Assembly (NCBI GenBank): GCA_040222455.1
Contig: JAVKDD010000025.1
Span: 62,001-126,000, forward strand
Length of the DNA: 64,000 nucleotides
Source of the DNA: RHLJ01 sp040222455
GTDB taxonomy: Bacteria > Bacteroidota > Rhodothermia > Balneolales > Balneolaceae
Reading direction: 5' to 3'
In this document: positions 63,716 through 64,000 of the stretch, piece by piece
How the letters are laid out: every line of letters starts with the position of its first letter
Numbering within the stretch: the stretch's first letter is position 1
The notes under the pieces: model-generated
What the model was told of the DNA's origin: nothing
What the model saw: the letters and a program-made list of their open reading frames with translations, nothing else
The model's database searches: none
Program-made: the position numbers and the translations under genes

Positions 63716-64000
63716 TTATTTACTAAAAACTTTTTCGCCCGCAACCCAGGTTTCTAGTACTTCAATCTTCCACAACTCGCTTGCAGGAGTATTGAAAAAA
63801 TCTTGATCAATAAAAATGAAATCTGCCCATTTCCCAGGCTCTAATGAGCCAAGAATATCTTCTTGATGAGCAGCAAAAGCTGCATCCAATGTAAAAGCTT
63901 TTAATGCTTGTTCTCGTGAAAGAGCTTCCTCGGGGTACCATCCACCTTCAGGTTCTCCATCATGTCCCATTCGGGTAATAGCAGAGTATAAGCCGAAAAA
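63716..64000 (-). CDS. Amidohydrolase, YtcJ-like (C-terminal part)
   Basis: The frame is open to the end of the window, so the N-terminus is beyond it. The visible 94 residues are the C-terminal end of a YtcJ-type amidohydrolase: AITRMGHDGEPEGGWYPEEA, LDAAFAAHQEDILGSLEPGK and ADFIFIDQDFF, then VLETWVAGEKVFSK. These are the helix and composite beta-domain that close this family. The metal-binding His residues lie outside the window. The frame continues in-frame after its stop. Confidence 0.9.
   Translation of the reverse strand, partial: FFGLYSAITRMGHDGEPEGGWYPEEALSREQALKAFTLDAAFAAHQEDILGSLEPGKWADFIFIDQDFFNTPASELWKIEVLETWVAGEKVFSK

Overview
The window looks like chromosomal DNA from an AT-rich member of the Bacteroidota/Balneolota group (Balneola-like). 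The evidence is a SusC/SusD pair, tandem GWxTD lipoproteins, a PorW/SprE-like TPR lipoprotein, a fused CcoNO cbb3 oxidase, a DhnA-type aldolase, the sigma-54 regulator/LptE gene order, generally weak Shine-Dalgarno sites, and intergenic hairpin repeats of a kind common in that phylum. Nearly everything is housekeeping or core metabolism. I see no phage, classical IS transposase, CRISPR array, rRNA operon or replication origin.

Layout. 1-8.5 kb: the end of an Ig-like-domain protein, mutY, a composite intergenic repeat, a DUF2400 protein, rpsU (bS21) with an extended Shine-Dalgarno, then convergent radA and a flippase-like membrane protein, fbaB and dusB. 8.5-18.9 kb: an S9 peptidase, serS, an Lrp regulator, a sigma-54 activator overlapping an LptE-like lipoprotein gene, a TPR protein, an MBL hydrolase, rpmE, an AAA ATPase and pabB. 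18.9-24.2 kb: pyrD, a large TPR lipoprotein with a TonB_C-like end, and pyk. 24.3-31.6 kb: surface proteins (two GWxTD paralogs, SusC, SusD). 31.6-32.2 kb: an initiator tRNA-fMet, a small GIY-YIG nuclease gene and a truncated second copy of the tRNA 3' end. 32.2-39.6 kb: rocD, a beta-propeller protein, lysine 6-aminotransferase, an SDR and purL. 39.7-48.7 kb: an Rrf2 regulator with a strong dyad upstream, then a complete cbb3 oxidase locus (ccoI, ccoS, ccoNO, ccoQ, ccoP, a small Cys-rich gene, ccoG, ccoH, a TauE/SafE-like gene). 48.7-52.7 kb: a probable sugar-oxidation operon (DUF1080 plus two Gfo/Idh/MocA genes). 52.8-64 kb: a HAD phosphatase, LemA/TPM cluster, tetR-fadE, a redoxin-pdxH-trmB operon, a radical SAM protein and the end of an amidohydrolase.

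The most unusual locus is at 31656-32150. A GIY-YIG ORF lies between an intact tRNA-fMet and a displaced copy of its T-arm/acceptor half plus its terminator, so two 88-bp direct repeats sit exactly 360 bp apart. This looks like a minimal tRNA-targeting element or the relic of a tandem array. A second oddity is a roughly 42-bp copy of the SusC translation-start region inside the loop of a terminator at 62.05 kb. A third is an amidohydrolase gene whose frame stays open for 105 codons after its stop.
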